Positions 47,869 through 58,008 are shown, counted from the stretch's first letter. The stretch: 64,000 nucleotides of DNA from Bacillus safensis FO-36b (GCF_000691165.1 NZ_ASJD01000003.1:310001-374000); one strand, 5' to 3'. The notes: a model not told the origin generated them from the letters alone. Translations and numbers: made by a program.

Positions 47869-48979
47869 CGGAAGTAAATTATCACAAGACGAAATCGATG
47901 CGCTCCTTAAAGGAGGCAGCAATGACGATATAGAGCCTGATACAGTCCTTTCTGCAATGGAGCAAGATGCTATTGGAGAAATCGGAAATATTTCATTCGG
48001 CAGCTCTGCAACAGCACTTTCAACCCTATTAAATCAAAAAGTGGAGATTACAACTCCAACTGTTACAGTGATTCAAAAAAGTATGCTGAATGAGGAATTT
48101 CCTCATCCGTATGTTGCTATTGAAGTGAATTATACGGAAGGCTTCAGCGCAAGTAACCTGCTTGTCGTCCAGCAAACAGATGCAGCAGTTATTGCGGACT
48201 TAATGATGGGTGGAGACGGGACAAATGCTGACCCTTCTTTAAGCGAAATTCACTTAAGTGCAGTACAAGAAGCAATGAACCAAATGATGGGTTCTGCTGC
48301 GACATCCATGTCGACTGTCTTTAATAAAAAGATTGATATTTCTCCGCCGCGCGTCGAATTACTTGATGTGAAAGAAGGAGAAGGGACAGACCGCATTCCA
48401 GCTGAAGAAATGCTTGTCAAAGTATCCTTCAGATTAAAAATAGGTGAACTCATCGATTCAAATATTATGCAGCTTTATCCTATTACATTTGCGAAGGATT
48501 TAATCGCAGAATTAACAGATCCTGCGCAAGAAGAAGAGCCGGTTCAAGAAGAAGTGAGTGCACCTGAACCTCAGCCGGCAGCTCCGCAAACGCAGTCTGC
48601 CCCAGCGCAGCAAGCAGCACCGCCGAAAAGACAGGCGAAGCCAAAGCCGGCAGCACCTGTAAATGTGACGCCAGTTGAATTTGAATCGTTCAGTGAGCCT
48701 CAGCATACAACAAACCAGCTTGGAAACCTTGACATGCTGATGGACATTCCGCTTTCCATTACGGTGGAACTTGGAAGAACTCAGCGCAGTGTAAAAGAAG
48801 TTCTTGAGCTTTCAGCAGGAAGTATCATTGAACTGGACAAACTTGCTGGTGAGCCAGTAGACATCCTAGTTAACAAACGAATCGTCGCCAAAGGGGAAGT
48901 CGTTGTCATTGATGAGAACTTTGGTGTTCGTGTGACTGACATTTTAAGCCAGTCAGAAAGACTTTCTAATTTAAAATAA
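47858..48979 (+). CDS. fliY: flagellar switch protein and CheY-P phosphatase FliY
   Basis: A 373-residue fusion of a CheC-like phosphatase and a FliN-type C-terminal domain, which dephosphorylates CheY-P at the motor. N-terminal LSQDEIDALL (CheY binding); two phosphatase signatures with EIGNISFGSSATALS and EAMNQMMGSAATSMS; a Pro/Gln/Ala-rich linker near 225-275; SpoA domain ending VVVIDENFGVRVTDIL. ATG 47858 follows AAGAGGTG; the GTG at 47849 is rejected. Confidence 0.96.
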   Translation: MENNGSKLSQDEIDALLKGGSNDDIEPDTVLSAMEQDAIGEIGNISFGSSATALSTLLNQKVEITTPTVTVIQKSMLNEEFPHPYVAIEVNYTEGFSASNLLVVQQTDAAVIADLMMGGDGTNADPSLSEIHLSAVQEAMNQMMGSAATSMSTVFNKKIDISPPRVELLDVKEGEGTDRIPAEEMLVKVSFRLKIGELIDSNIMQLYPITFAKDLIAELTDPAQEEEPVQEEVSAPEPQPAAPQTQSAPAQQAAPPKRQAKPKPAAPVNVTPVEFESFSEPQHTTNQLGNLDMLMDIPLSITVELGRTQRSVKEVLELSAGSIIELDKLAGEPVDILVNKRIVAKGEVVVIDENFGVRVTDILSQSERLSNLK

Positions 48980-49006
48980 ACAAACATACAGGGAGAGAAT
49001 AAGTAA

Positions 49007-49369
49007 ATGGCTACTAAGGTATTAATCGTAGATGATGCAGCATTCATGAGAATGATGATCAAGGATATTCTTGTAAAAAACGGATTTGATGTAGTAGGAG
49101 AAGCAGAAAACGGTGCACAAGCAGTTGAAAAATATAAAGAAACATCTCCTGATCTTGTCACAATGGATATCACAATGCCAGAAATGGACGGAATCACTGC
49201 ACTAAAAGAAATTAAACAAATCGATGCTTCTGCAAAAATCATCATGTGTTCTGCAATGGGGCAGCAGTCAATGGTTATTGACGCGATCCAAGCAGGTGCA
49301 AAAGACTTTATCGTGAAGCCATTCCAGGCAGACCGCGTACTTGAAGCAATTAATAAAACGTTAGGCTAA
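49007..49369 (+). CDS. cheY: chemotaxis response regulator CheY
   Basis: The 120-residue single-domain receiver that, when phosphorylated by CheA, binds FliM/FliY. Asp9/Asp10 and phospho-acceptor Asp54 (TMDITMPEMDG), plus the KP loop with Lys (VKPFQ) are present. Starts at ATG 49007 after GGGAGAG. Confidence 0.98.
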   Translation: MATKVLIVDDAAFMRMMIKDILVKNGFDVVGEAENGAQAVEKYKETSPDLVTMDITMPEMDGITALKEIKQIDASAKIIMCSAMGQQSMVIDAIQAGAKDFIVKPFQADRVLEAINKTLG

Positions 49370-49387
49370 AAAAGGGTGTAAGATTTG

Positions 49388-50047
49388 TTGAAAAAACGTT
49401 TGATATGTATAGCAATGATCAGTTTTATGCTTTTCTTGACGATGCAGCCTGCCTCACTGTTTGCCGAAACGAAAGATCCTGAGAATGGCACAGTGAATGA
49501 CTGGCTCAAAGGTGAGAAAGAAAGCAAAAAGGATACAGAGAAGAAAACCACTGACAATCAAACGAATCCGGCAGAAGAAGTTCCCTCTTCTTCTGTCTCC
49601 ATTATGGATTTTGTCAAAATGATTGGTGCCTTACTTTTTGTCATCCTGCTTATTTATGGTTTAGTGAGATTTGTTGGTAAGCAAAACCGCTTACTCAAAC
49701 CATTTCGCTATGTTGAAAATATCGGCGGAACGACAGTCGGACAAAACCGTTCAGTCCAGCTGATCAAAGTGGGAAAACGAGTATTAGTTGTCGGCGTAGC
49801 AGACTCAATCCAGCTGCTAAAAGAAATTGATGATGAACAAGAATGTGAAGCGATCGTGAAACAATATGAAGAAGCGATGGAAAGCAAAACCGATTTACCA
49901 AAAATGGTTCAAAAATTCACATCGCAGATAAAGAAACATGATCAGCCGACCACTTCTTCTTTTTCAGCCAATTTAAAGGCGCAGCTAGCCGAATTGAAAA
50001 AGACCCAATCAGAAGTCAGAAAGAAAGGCCCGAAACAAAATGAATGA
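49388..50047 (+). CDS. fliO: flagellar export protein FliO (FliZ)
   Basis: An assembly scaffold for the FliPQR gate, 219 residues. A signal-peptide-like N-terminus (KKRLICIAMISFMLFLTMQP, then ASLFAE), a charged linker, a TM near residues 75-95 (MIGALLFVILLIYGLVRFVG), and a conserved cytoplasmic region with PFRYVENIGGTTVGQNRSVQ. It starts at one of two adjacent TTG codons (49385 or 49388); AAGGGTG at 49372-49378 fits the second better. The last bases overlap fliP. Confidence 0.9.
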   Translation: MKKRLICIAMISFMLFLTMQPASLFAETKDPENGTVNDWLKGEKESKKDTEKKTTDNQTNPAEEVPSSSVSIMDFVKMIGALLFVILLIYGLVRFVGKQNRLLKPFRYVENIGGTTVGQNRSVQLIKVGKRVLVVGVADSIQLLKEIDDEQECEAIVKQYEEAMESKTDLPKMVQKFTSQIKKHDQPTTSSFSANLKAQLAELKKTQSEVRKKGPKQNE

Positions 50048-50705
50048 GTTTATTGATTTATTTAATTCCAGCGGTGCAGGAAATATCAGCACATCTGTCC
50101 GTCTTCTTTTACTTTTAACAGTATTTTCGGTTGCACCGGGCATTCTCATTTTAATGACGTGTTTTACACGGATTGTGATTGTTCTTTCATTCGTCAGAAC
50201 ATCACTTGCAACCAACTCAATGCCGCCAAACCAAGTGCTTGTTGGACTTGCGTTGTTTCTCACATTTTTTATCATGGCACCCACGTTCTCACAGATTAAT
50301 AAAGAGGCGCTGACGCCGCTTTTAAATGATGACATCACGTTAAATCAGGCGTATGAAAAAGCCGAAGTGCCTATTAAAGAGTTTATGAGTAAACATACAA
50401 GACAAAAAGATTTGGCTTTATTTCTTAGCTACGCAAAAATGGATACACCTGAATCGATTAAAGATATTCCTTTAACGGCGATGGTTCCCGCTTTTGCCAT
50501 TTCAGAATTAAAGACGGCATTTCAAATTGGTTTTATGATCTTTATTCCATTTTTAATTATTGACATGGTGGTCGCAAGTGTTCTGATGTCAATGGGGATG
50601 ATGATGCTTCCGCCGGTTATGATATCGCTCCCTTTCAAAATATTGTTATTTGTTTTAGTCGATGGATGGTATTTGATCGTTAAATCTTTGCTGCAAAGCT
50701 TTTAG
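50040..50705 (+). CDS. fliP: flagellar export gate protein FliP
   Basis: Core of the FliP-FliQ-FliR gate. The 221 residues include several TM segments; family motifs TCFTRIVIVLSFVRTSLAT (near 41-60) and AFAISELKTAFQIGFMIF (near 150-168). ATG 50040 overlaps the fliO end by 8 bases. Confidence 0.97.
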   Translation: MNEFIDLFNSSGAGNISTSVRLLLLLTVFSVAPGILILMTCFTRIVIVLSFVRTSLATNSMPPNQVLVGLALFLTFFIMAPTFSQINKEALTPLLNDDITLNQAYEKAEVPIKEFMSKHTRQKDLALFLSYAKMDTPESIKDIPLTAMVPAFAISELKTAFQIGFMIFIPFLIIDMVVASVLMSMGMMMLPPVMISLPFKILLFVLVDGWYLIVKSLLQSF

Positions 50706-50721
50706 AGTAGGTGCTTAAAAC

Positions 50722-50991
50722 ATGAGTTCAGAATTTGTCATTACGATGGCTGAAAGATCAGTGTATGTGGTATTGCTTGTGAGTGGGCCGCTTCTAGCGC
50801 TCGCACTCATTGTGGGACTGATTGTCAGTGTGTTTCAGGCGACAACCCAAATTCAAGAACAGACGCTTGCGTTTATTCCTAAGATTGTTGCAGTACTCAT
50901 TGGACTTGTTGTGTTTGGTCCATGGATGCTTTCAACAATCGTGTCCTTTACGACAGAGCTGTTCTCGAATTTAGATCGATTTGCAGGTTAA
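50722..50991 (+). CDS. fliQ: flagellar export gate protein FliQ
   Basis: An 89-residue two-TM protein with PLLALALIVGLIVSVFQATT and QEQTLAFIPKIVAVLIGLVV, the FliQ family signature. Starts at ATG 50722 after GAGTAGGTG. Part of the FliPQR-FlhBA export gate. Confidence 0.97.
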   Translation: MSSEFVITMAERSVYVVLLVSGPLLALALIVGLIVSVFQATTQIQEQTLAFIPKIVAVLIGLVVFGPWMLSTIVSFTTELFSNLDRFAG

Positions 50992-50997
50992 TAAGCG

Positions 50998-51777
50998 ATG
51001 TCAATTATAGAATTATTCCCTGCTTTTCTTTTAGTTTTTATTCGGATCACCGCTTTTTTTGTGACAGTACCGCTTTTAGCGCATAGAACGATCCCGGCTG
51101 TACACAGAGTTGGATTCTCACTGTTTTTAGCTGTCATTAGTTTTAGCACCATAAAAGAACCGCCAGCACTCGACATAGACGGTCTTTATATGATGCTTGC
51201 GGTGAAAGAAGCAATGGTCGGACTTCTGCTTGGGCTGATTGCATACATCATGGTGTCCGCTGTTCAAATTGCCGGCTCATTCATTGATTTTCAAATGGGT
51301 TTTGCGATTGCCAATATTATTGATCCGCAAACAGGGGCGCAGACGCCGCTGATGGGACAGTTTTTTTATACGGTCACATTGCTGTTGATGCTGGCAACAA
51401 ACGCACATCACCTGCTGCTTGATGGAATCTATTACAGCTTTCAATACATTGCAGTTGATCAATACGCATTGAATTTCGGCAGTGAATCCTTTGCTTACTT
51501 TATCGCAAAGAGCTTCAACCAAATGTTTATCATCGCCTTTCAAATCTCGGCACCTGTCGTGGCAAGTCTGTTTTTAGTCGACTTGGCGCTGGGGATTGTG
51601 GCACGTACAGTTCCGCAAATGAACGTATTTGTGGTTGGACTTCCTATTAAAATGGGTGTGAGTTTTATTATGATCATCATCTGTATGGGCGTCATCTTCG
51701 GTGTTGTCCAAAATACATTTGAAACGATTGTACTCACCATGAGGAATTTCTTAGCATTGGTCGGTGGTTCGTCATGA
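50998..51777 (+). CDS. fliR: flagellar export gate protein FliR
   Basis: A 259-residue polytopic membrane protein of the export gate. The family pattern includes FLLVFIRITAFFVTVPLLAH and VQIAGSFIDFQMGFAIANII with DPQTGAQTPLMGQF. Starts at ATG 50998, a few bases after fliQ, with a weak Shine-Dalgarno. Overlaps the flhB frame start. Confidence 0.96.
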   Translation: MSIIELFPAFLLVFIRITAFFVTVPLLAHRTIPAVHRVGFSLFLAVISFSTIKEPPALDIDGLYMMLAVKEAMVGLLLGLIAYIMVSAVQIAGSFIDFQMGFAIANIIDPQTGAQTPLMGQFFYTVTLLLMLATNAHHLLLDGIYYSFQYIAVDQYALNFGSESFAYFIAKSFNQMFIIAFQISAPVVASLFLVDLALGIVARTVPQMNVFVVGLPIKMGVSFIMIIICMGVIFGVVQNTFETIVLTMRNFLALVGGSS

Positions 51778-52862
51778 TGACAAGGCTTAGACTAGACTTG
51801 CAATTTTTCGCAGGTGAAAAAACAGAAAAAGCAACGCCGAAAAAAAGGCGGGATTCACGTAAAAAAGGACAGGTTGCCAAAAGCACCGACGTCAATACAG
51901 CCATCTCATTTCTATTAATCTTTTTATCATTCTTTTTTATTGGGCCTTTTATGAAAGAGCGGATTATCGCGCTCATAGAACGTTTTTATTCAACAACCAT
52001 GCTAATGAAGGTTAGCACATCTAATATTCATCAATTATTCTTGGAATTGCTTCAGGAAACAGGGCTCCTCCTCATGCCAATCCTTGGTGTTGGTATGCTG
52101 GCGGGCATTATCAGTAACTATTTACAAGTCGGCTTTCTCTTTTCACCAGAAGTGATCAAACCGAAATTAGAAAAGCTTGACCCAATCAAAGGGTTTAAAC
52201 GGATATACAGTATTCGAGCCCTCGTAGAGCTATTAAAATCCATTTTGAAAATTGGCTTTGTAGGCTTTGCGACATTTATTGCTCTTTGGATGCACTTTGA
52301 CGAAATTCTGCGGCTTCCTTTATTAACAGCAGAGGAAACCCTTCATTTCGTTGCAAATATGACCTTAATTATGGGGCTGTATGCTGCTGGTGCTCTTCTG
52401 ATCTTAGCAGGGCTTGATTATATGTATCAGAAATTTGATTATGAAAAAAACTTGCGGATGTCCAAACAAGACATCAAAGATGAGTATAAAAAATCAGAGG
52501 GTGACCCGCTCATCAAATCAAAGATTAAACAGCGTCAGCGGGAAATGGCCATGAGACGGATGATGCAGGAAGTCCCAAAAGCGGACGTCATCATTACAAA
52601 CCCAACCCACTATGCCATTGCTTTAAAGTATGATGAAGAAAAAATGGACGCGCCCTATGTTGTGGCAAAGGGAACGGATATTTTGGCTTTGAAAATTAGA
52701 ACGATTGCGAAAGAGCACGATATCATGACCGTAGAAAACCGGCCGCTCGCCCGCGCGCTCTATGATCAGGTCGACATCGACCAAGCGGTGCCGGAAGAAT
52801 ACTTTAAGGCCATCGCAGAAATTTTAGCTTACGTCTATAAAACGAAACAAAAGATTTTATGA
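51777..52862 (+). CDS. flhB: flagellar export switch protein FlhB
   Basis: Gate component that autocleaves at NPTH and switches substrates from rod-hook to filament type. The 361-residue protein has a positively charged N-terminus (GEKTEKATPKKRRD), four TM segments, and a cytoplasmic domain with N275-P-T-H278. ATG 51777 shares the fliR stop; ATG 51774 is an equal alternative one codon upstream. The C-terminal fragment aligns with the stand-alone YlqH. Confidence 0.97.
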   Translation: MTRLRLDLQFFAGEKTEKATPKKRRDSRKKGQVAKSTDVNTAISFLLIFLSFFFIGPFMKERIIALIERFYSTTMLMKVSTSNIHQLFLELLQETGLLLMPILGVGMLAGIISNYLQVGFLFSPEVIKPKLEKLDPIKGFKRIYSIRALVELLKSILKIGFVGFATFIALWMHFDEILRLPLLTAEETLHFVANMTLIMGLYAAGALLILAGLDYMYQKFDYEKNLRMSKQDIKDEYKKSEGDPLIKSKIKQRQREMAMRRMMQEVPKADVIITNPTHYAIALKYDEEKMDAPYVVAKGTDILALKIRTIAKEHDIMTVENRPLARALYDQVDIDQAVPEEYFKAIAEILAYVYKTKQKIL

Positions 52863-52891
52863 ATTTTTGGTTTTAAAAGGAGAGAACAGGC

Positions 52892-54925
52892 ATGTCAGCA
52901 AGAGATTTATCTGTTTTATTCAGTGTTATTTTAATTGTGGCGATGCTGGTCATACCGTTTCCGCCAATGCTATTAAGTATTTTAATCATTATTAATATTT
53001 CTCTTGCGCTTATCGTGCTTCTCACCACAATGAACATGCAAGAACCACTGCAATTTTCAATTTTTCCATCATTGCTTTTGCTCTTAACGCTGTTTCGTTT
53101 AGGGCTTAACATCTCTACAACACGTTCTATTCTTTCAACAGGAGATGCTGGAAAGGTTGTAGAAACGTTCGGTTCATTTGTTGTTGGAGGAAATATCCTC
53201 GTTGGTCTCGTTGTTTTCCTTATCCTGATTATCATTCAGTTTATTGTTATCACAAAAGGGGCAGAGCGTGTATCAGAGGTTGCGGCAAGATTTACTCTCG
53301 ATGCGATGCCAGGTAAACAAATGAGTATTGACGCAGATTTAAATGCAGGTATGCTGACAGAAAGTGAAGCAAGAAACCGCCGTGAAAAAGTAGCGAGAGA
53401 AGCAGACTTTTATGGAGCGATGGATGGTGCAAGTAAGTTCGTTAAAGGGGATGCCATCGCAGGTATTATCATCGTCATTATTAATATTATTTTTGGAATC
53501 ATTATTGGGATGCTTCAGCAAGGAATGTCGATTCAAGAATCAGCTTCCCACTTTACGCTATTAACGGTAGGAGACGGGATTGTTTCACAAATTCCTGCAC
53601 TTCTCATTTCAACAGCAACAGGGATTGTCGTCACAAGGGCTGCTTCTAATGGGAACCTTGGTTCAGATATCACTGAACAACTGTTTGCATTCCCTGCTAT
53701 GCTCTACGTCACAGCAGGCACGATCTTCCTTCTTGGGCTGTTTACGCCAATCGGCGTACTTTTGACAGGACCGATCGCAGGTTTACTTGCCCTCGGCGCA
53801 TACTTGATGTCGAAAAACAAACAAGACCAAGAAGAAATTGAAGAGGTACTGGAGGAACAGGCAGAGGTAGAAGAGATGAAAAGTCCAGAAAGTGTCATTC
53901 ATCTCCTGCAAATGGATGCCATTGAATTTGAATTTGGCTACGGCCTCATCCCGCTCGCTGATGCAAACCAGGGCGGTGACCTGTTAGACCGGATTGTGAT
54001 GATCCGAAGGCAGCTTGCCCTTGAACTTGGTCTCGTCATTCCAGTCGTCCGAATCCGGGACAATATTGCACTGAACCCAAATGAATACCGGTTGAAAATT
54101 AAAGGGAACGAAGTAGCAAAAGGAGAGCTGCTGCTTGATCATTACTTAGCGATGTCCCCAACGCCTGATGATGATCCGATTGAAGGAATTGAAACAATCG
54201 AACCATCCTTTGGCCTGCCGGCTAAATGGATATCAGAAGCAGAAAAAGATCAGGCTGAGATGCTAGGCTATACGGTTGTGGATCCAGCGTCTGTTGTGTC
54301 TACTCACATCACAGAAAAGATTAGACAAAACACACACGAGCTGCTCGGACGCCAAGAAACGAAGCAATTAATCGATCATCTGAAAGAAAGTTATCCCGTC
54401 TTAGTGGATGAGGTAACGCCAAATCCGCTGGCAGTCGGTGATATTCAAAAAGTACTGGCGAAGCTGCTGAAAGAAAAGGTCTCTATCCGAAACCTTGTCA
54501 CCATTTTTGAGACGCTTGCAGACTACGGAAAATTAACGACTGATACAGATTTATTAACAGAGTATGTGAGACAGGCGCTGGCAAGACAGATTACCGCACA
54601 GTATGCAAGAGAAAATGAATCACTCAAAGTCGTGACATGCTCAGGCCGAGTAGAAAAGGTGATTGCAGACAGCGTTCAGCAGACAGAGCATGGTAACTAC
54701 TTATCGTTAGATCCAGAATCCTCTGAAAGTGTGATTCAATCAGTGGCGAGAGAAATTGAACAGCTTTCGCTTCGTCAGGAAACGCCGGTTCTATTATGCT
54801 CACCTCCTATAAGAATGTACGTTAAGCAGTTGTTAGAAAGATATTTCCCAGATTTACCGGTACTATCTTATAACGAACTAGAAGCGAATGTGGAAGTACA
54901 GAGCATCGGAGTGGTGGATATCTAA
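52892..54925 (+). CDS. flhA: flagellar export protein FlhA
   Basis: Ring-forming export gate protein with an N-terminal membrane domain (about 1-310; the FHIPEP-type region reads RFTLDAMPGKQMSIDADLNA) and a C-terminal cytosolic domain that binds chaperones. 677 residues. ATG 52892 follows AAAGGAGAG. Its stop shares one base with the flhF ATG (TAATG). Confidence 0.97.
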   Translation: MSARDLSVLFSVILIVAMLVIPFPPMLLSILIIINISLALIVLLTTMNMQEPLQFSIFPSLLLLLTLFRLGLNISTTRSILSTGDAGKVVETFGSFVVGGNILVGLVVFLILIIIQFIVITKGAERVSEVAARFTLDAMPGKQMSIDADLNAGMLTESEARNRREKVAREADFYGAMDGASKFVKGDAIAGIIIVIINIIFGIIIGMLQQGMSIQESASHFTLLTVGDGIVSQIPALLISTATGIVVTRAASNGNLGSDITEQLFAFPAMLYVTAGTIFLLGLFTPIGVLLTGPIAGLLALGAYLMSKNKQDQEEIEEVLEEQAEVEEMKSPESVIHLLQMDAIEFEFGYGLIPLADANQGGDLLDRIVMIRRQLALELGLVIPVVRIRDNIALNPNEYRLKIKGNEVAKGELLLDHYLAMSPTPDDDPIEGIETIEPSFGLPAKWISEAEKDQAEMLGYTVVDPASVVSTHITEKIRQNTHELLGRQETKQLIDHLKESYPVLVDEVTPNPLAVGDIQKVLAKLLKEKVSIRNLVTIFETLADYGKLTTDTDLLTEYVRQALARQITAQYARENESLKVVTCSGRVEKVIADSVQQTEHGNYLSLDPESSESVIQSVAREIEQLSLRQETPVLLCSPPIRMYVKQLLERYFPDLPVLSYNELEANVEVQSIGVVDI

Positions 54926-56034
54926 TGAAAATGAAAAAAATCACAGCAAATTCTATGCAGGAGGCAACGATTCAAATCAGGCAGCAGCTTGGGAAAGATG
55001 CCGTTATTTTAAATTCTAAAACCGTTGTCAAACGCAAACTGTTCGGTTTGAAGAAACAGCAAATGGTCGAAGTGATTGCAGTGCTGGATCAAGATTTCGA
55101 GGAAAGAGCTGGTAAAGGGTTAAACCCTGCGTCGCCTCTTCCAGTGTTGCCAAAAAAGGAAAAGCTGCCCGAAGAGCCTTCATTTGTTCCCAAGGCGGCG
55201 AAACCAGCGCCTTCTCATACCCAGCCTTTAGAATATGTGAGGAATGAACGGCATGCGGGTATTCTGCCTGATCCTCTTATAGCAATCGATCAAAAGCTAA
55301 AGGATCAAGGGCTTGATGATGCCATTCGAGACGAATGCCTGAAGGGTCTTTTAACAAAGGGTGCGGTTAAAGAATATCACATAAAAAAAGAACTTGAACA
55401 ACTGCTGACAGATATGCTGCCAGCGCAAACCTCTGATGAGCCGATGATTTCGTCAAAATACATTGTACTGTTCGGTTCAACCGGAGCTGGTAAAACGACA
55501 ACGATTGCAAAGCTGGCTGCTAAAACAGCCATTCAGCAGCAAAAGAAGATTGCTTTTATTACAACCGATACGTACCGTATTGCAGCAATCGAACAGCTGA
55601 AAACTTATGCTGAACTGCTGAATGCACCGCTTGAGGTTTGTTATTCGAGAGAGGATTTTGTAAAAGCCCAAGAGACCTTTAAAGAATATGATCATATTTT
55701 CATCGATACAGCAGGACGTAACTTTAAAGAAGAAGCGTATATCAAAGAGCTGACCGACATTATTCCATTTGATGAGAGCATTCAAAGTTTTCTCGTGATG
55801 AGTGCTACATCGAAGTATCAAGACATGAAAGCCATGGTCAAACGCTTTGAGCACGTTCCAATCAATCAATTCATTTTTACAAAAGTAGATGAAACGGACA
55901 CGATGGGAACCATTTTTCAAATCATTGCTGACTCTCAAATCAAACTTGGTTTTTTAACAAATGGTCAAAATGTGCCTGAGGATATTCTTGAAGGTTCTCC
56001 TCTTGAACTTACAAGGATGGTTTTACAATCATGA
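54925..56034 (+). CDS. flhF: flagellar SRP-like GTPase FlhF
   Basis: The third SRP GTPase in this window, with Ffh and FtsY. FlhF fixes flagellar position. The 369 residues have a basic B domain (about 1-60), a Pro-rich spacer, and an NG domain with GSTGAGKTTT near residue 187, DTAGR near 265, and TKVDETDTMG. ATG 54925 overlaps the flhA stop; the 3' end overlaps flhG by four bases. Confidence 0.97.
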   Translation: MKMKKITANSMQEATIQIRQQLGKDAVILNSKTVVKRKLFGLKKQQMVEVIAVLDQDFEERAGKGLNPASPLPVLPKKEKLPEEPSFVPKAAKPAPSHTQPLEYVRNERHAGILPDPLIAIDQKLKDQGLDDAIRDECLKGLLTKGAVKEYHIKKELEQLLTDMLPAQTSDEPMISSKYIVLFGSTGAGKTTTIAKLAAKTAIQQQKKIAFITTDTYRIAAIEQLKTYAELLNAPLEVCYSREDFVKAQETFKEYDHIFIDTAGRNFKEEAYIKELTDIIPFDESIQSFLVMSATSKYQDMKAMVKRFEHVPINQFIFTKVDETDTMGTIFQIIADSQIKLGFLTNGQNVPEDILEGSPLELTRMVLQS

Positions 56035-56933
56035 AGCCTGACCAAGCAGAAGGGTTAAGAAAACTAGTTCAGCAGAGTCAAATCATCACACCTTCTCCTC
56101 TTAACGCCAGCGGGCAGGCAAAGACCATTGCCGTCATGAGCGGTAAAGGCGGGGTAGGTAAATCGAATTTGACCCTGAATATGGCACTGTCTATCGCAAG
56201 TACAGAGAGAAGAGTGTTAGTGATTGATCTTGATTTTGGGATGGGGAATATTGATATTTTACTAGGGAAAACATCGACTAGTTCTATATTAGATGTTCTC
56301 GTTAGAAAAAAATCCTTCCAAGCAGCCATGACAAAAGGAACGGACAACCTATATTACATTTCTGGCGGAAGCGGGCTTGAACAGCTGTTTTCTTTAGATA
56401 AAGATCAATGGTCGTTCTTTTTGGAAGAGATGGAAAGAATCATGCAGGACTTCGATTGTATCTTTTTCGATATGGGTGCCGGCTTGTCAAAAGATCAGCT
56501 GCCTTTTGTCTTATCGGCAGGAGAAGTGGTCGTTGTGACTACGCCAGAGCCAACATCCATCATGGATGCCTACAGCGCGATTAAACACTTAGCCATTCAT
56601 CAGTTTGAACGGTCTGTGCAAATCATTGTCAATCGGTGCAAAACCCCGTCAGAAGGGTCTGAAACCTACCGGAAATTGGCAGGAGTGGTCACATCTTTTC
56701 TTCACAGAAAACTTGTATTTGCTGGCGCTGTGCCTGATGATCCTGCGGTTCCTAAAGCAGTATCAGAACAAATTCCATTTTATATGAAGCAGCCTCATTC
56801 AAGGCTGAGTAAAACCATTAAGATGCTGGCAGAAACACTATATCATCAGCAGATAAGAGAGGCACGGAGAGAACAGCATACGTTTATAGATAAGTTGTCC
56901 TCTTTTTTTAAAAGGAGGAAGGTGGACTCATGA
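56031..56933 (+). CDS. flhG: MinD-like ATPase FlhG (YlxH)
   Basis: ParA/MinD-type ATPase that activates FlhF and controls flagellar number or pattern. The 300-residue protein has an N-terminal DQAEGLRKLVQQ activator helix, the deviant Walker A MSGKGGVGKSNLTLN near residues 36-50, and a C-terminal amphipathic tail (FIDKLSSFFKRRK) likely for membrane binding. ATG 56031 overlaps flhF; the stop overlaps cheB. Confidence 0.96.
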   Translation: MKPDQAEGLRKLVQQSQIITPSPLNASGQAKTIAVMSGKGGVGKSNLTLNMALSIASTERRVLVIDLDFGMGNIDILLGKTSTSSILDVLVRKKSFQAAMTKGTDNLYYISGGSGLEQLFSLDKDQWSFFLEEMERIMQDFDCIFFDMGAGLSKDQLPFVLSAGEVVVVTTPEPTSIMDAYSAIKHLAIHQFERSVQIIVNRCKTPSEGSETYRKLAGVVTSFLHRKLVFAGAVPDDPAVPKAVSEQIPFYMKQPHSRLSKTIKMLAETLYHQQIREARREQHTFIDKLSSFFKRRKVDS

Positions 56934-58003
56934 TTAGAGTGCTAGTAGTAGATGACTCGGCCTTTATGAGAAAGCTCATTAGTGATTTTCTAAGTGCCGA
57001 GCAAGAAATAGAAGTCGTCGGAACGGCGCGAAATGGGGAAGATGCCTTAAAACGGATCAAGGAACTGAATCCAGATGTTGTCACGTTAGATGTGGAAATG
57101 CCTGTTTTAAATGGAACAGAAGCATTAAAACAAATTCTGGCTGAACACGACCTTGCCGTGATTATGGTGTCAAGCCAGACAAAGCAAGGAAAAGATTTAA
57201 CCATCCATTGCTTAGAACTCGGTGCTTTTGACTTTGTGACAAAGCCTTCGGGAAGCATTTCGCTCGATTTGCACAAAGTGAGGGGGCAAATTGTAGAGCG
57301 GGTACTTGCAGCAGGACTGTCAAGGAAACGCACTGAAGAGAAGGTGTCTCCTAAGCCGGTGATAAAGCCGCCAAGTCCAGTGGCTGCACCCCGGCTACCA
57401 TCTGTAAAAGGCAGCTCACTCCGAAAGATTATTACTATCGGAACATCTACAGGGGGACCAAGGGCACTTCAACGAGTCGTAACGAAGCTGCCTAAGGACA
57501 TCGAGGCCCCTATATTGATTGTGCAGCATATGCCAGCAGGATTCACGGCATCACTTGCTACTAGGTTAGATCATTTATCACAAATTACGATTAAAGAAGC
57601 GCAAGATGGAGACATCGCGAAAAATGGAGTGGCTTACATAGCTCCTGGTGGAATGAATATGTCACTTCATGACCAAGGGGGGTCACTTGTCATCAGGCTG
57701 TCCCCTGAAGACACGGAAAGCCGGCACAAACCATCTGTTAACTATTTATTTGAATCCATCAGCAGCATAAAGGGTTACGAGAAAATCGCTGTCATTATGA
57801 CAGGTATGGGCAGTGATGGTACTGAAGGTGTCAAAAAAATGGTCGCAAGCGGTCATACGAAAGTCATTGCAGAAAAAGAAGAATCATGTGTTGTTTTCGG
57901 AATGCCTAAATCAGTCATTAAAGCAGGCCTTGCACATGAAACAAGGCATGTGGATGACATCGCACATGCAATTATTAGCTCCATGAAAAAAGAGAGGGCG
58001 TGA
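56930..58003 (+). CDS. cheB: chemotaxis methylesterase CheB
   Basis: Removes methyl groups from receptors (MCPs) for adaptation. The 357-residue protein is a receiver with phospho-acceptor Asp54 (TLDVEMPVLNG), a linker, and a C-terminal methylesterase with GTSTGGPRAL, QHMPAGFT and MTGMGSDGTEG. ATG 56930 overlaps the flhG stop. The CheB stop overlaps an upstream GTG of cheA. Confidence 0.97.
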   Translation: MIRVLVVDDSAFMRKLISDFLSAEQEIEVVGTARNGEDALKRIKELNPDVVTLDVEMPVLNGTEALKQILAEHDLAVIMVSSQTKQGKDLTIHCLELGAFDFVTKPSGSISLDLHKVRGQIVERVLAAGLSRKRTEEKVSPKPVIKPPSPVAAPRLPSVKGSSLRKIITIGTSTGGPRALQRVVTKLPKDIEAPILIVQHMPAGFTASLATRLDHLSQITIKEAQDGDIAKNGVAYIAPGGMNMSLHDQGGSLVIRLSPEDTESRHKPSVNYLFESISSIKGYEKIAVIMTGMGSDGTEGVKKMVASGHTKVIAEKEESCVVFGMPKSVIKAGLAHETRHVDDIAHAIISSMKKERA

Positions 58004-58008
58004 ACACG

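Noticed and set aside
53339-53536. Antisense open frames within flhA and many other genes
   Set aside because: They mirror codon structure of the sense genes and lack initiation signals; typical shadows.
54925-56034. FlhF as a duplicate of Ffh or FtsY
   Set aside because: It has the B domain and spacer of FlhF and sits in fla/che; Ffh and FtsY are separately identified.
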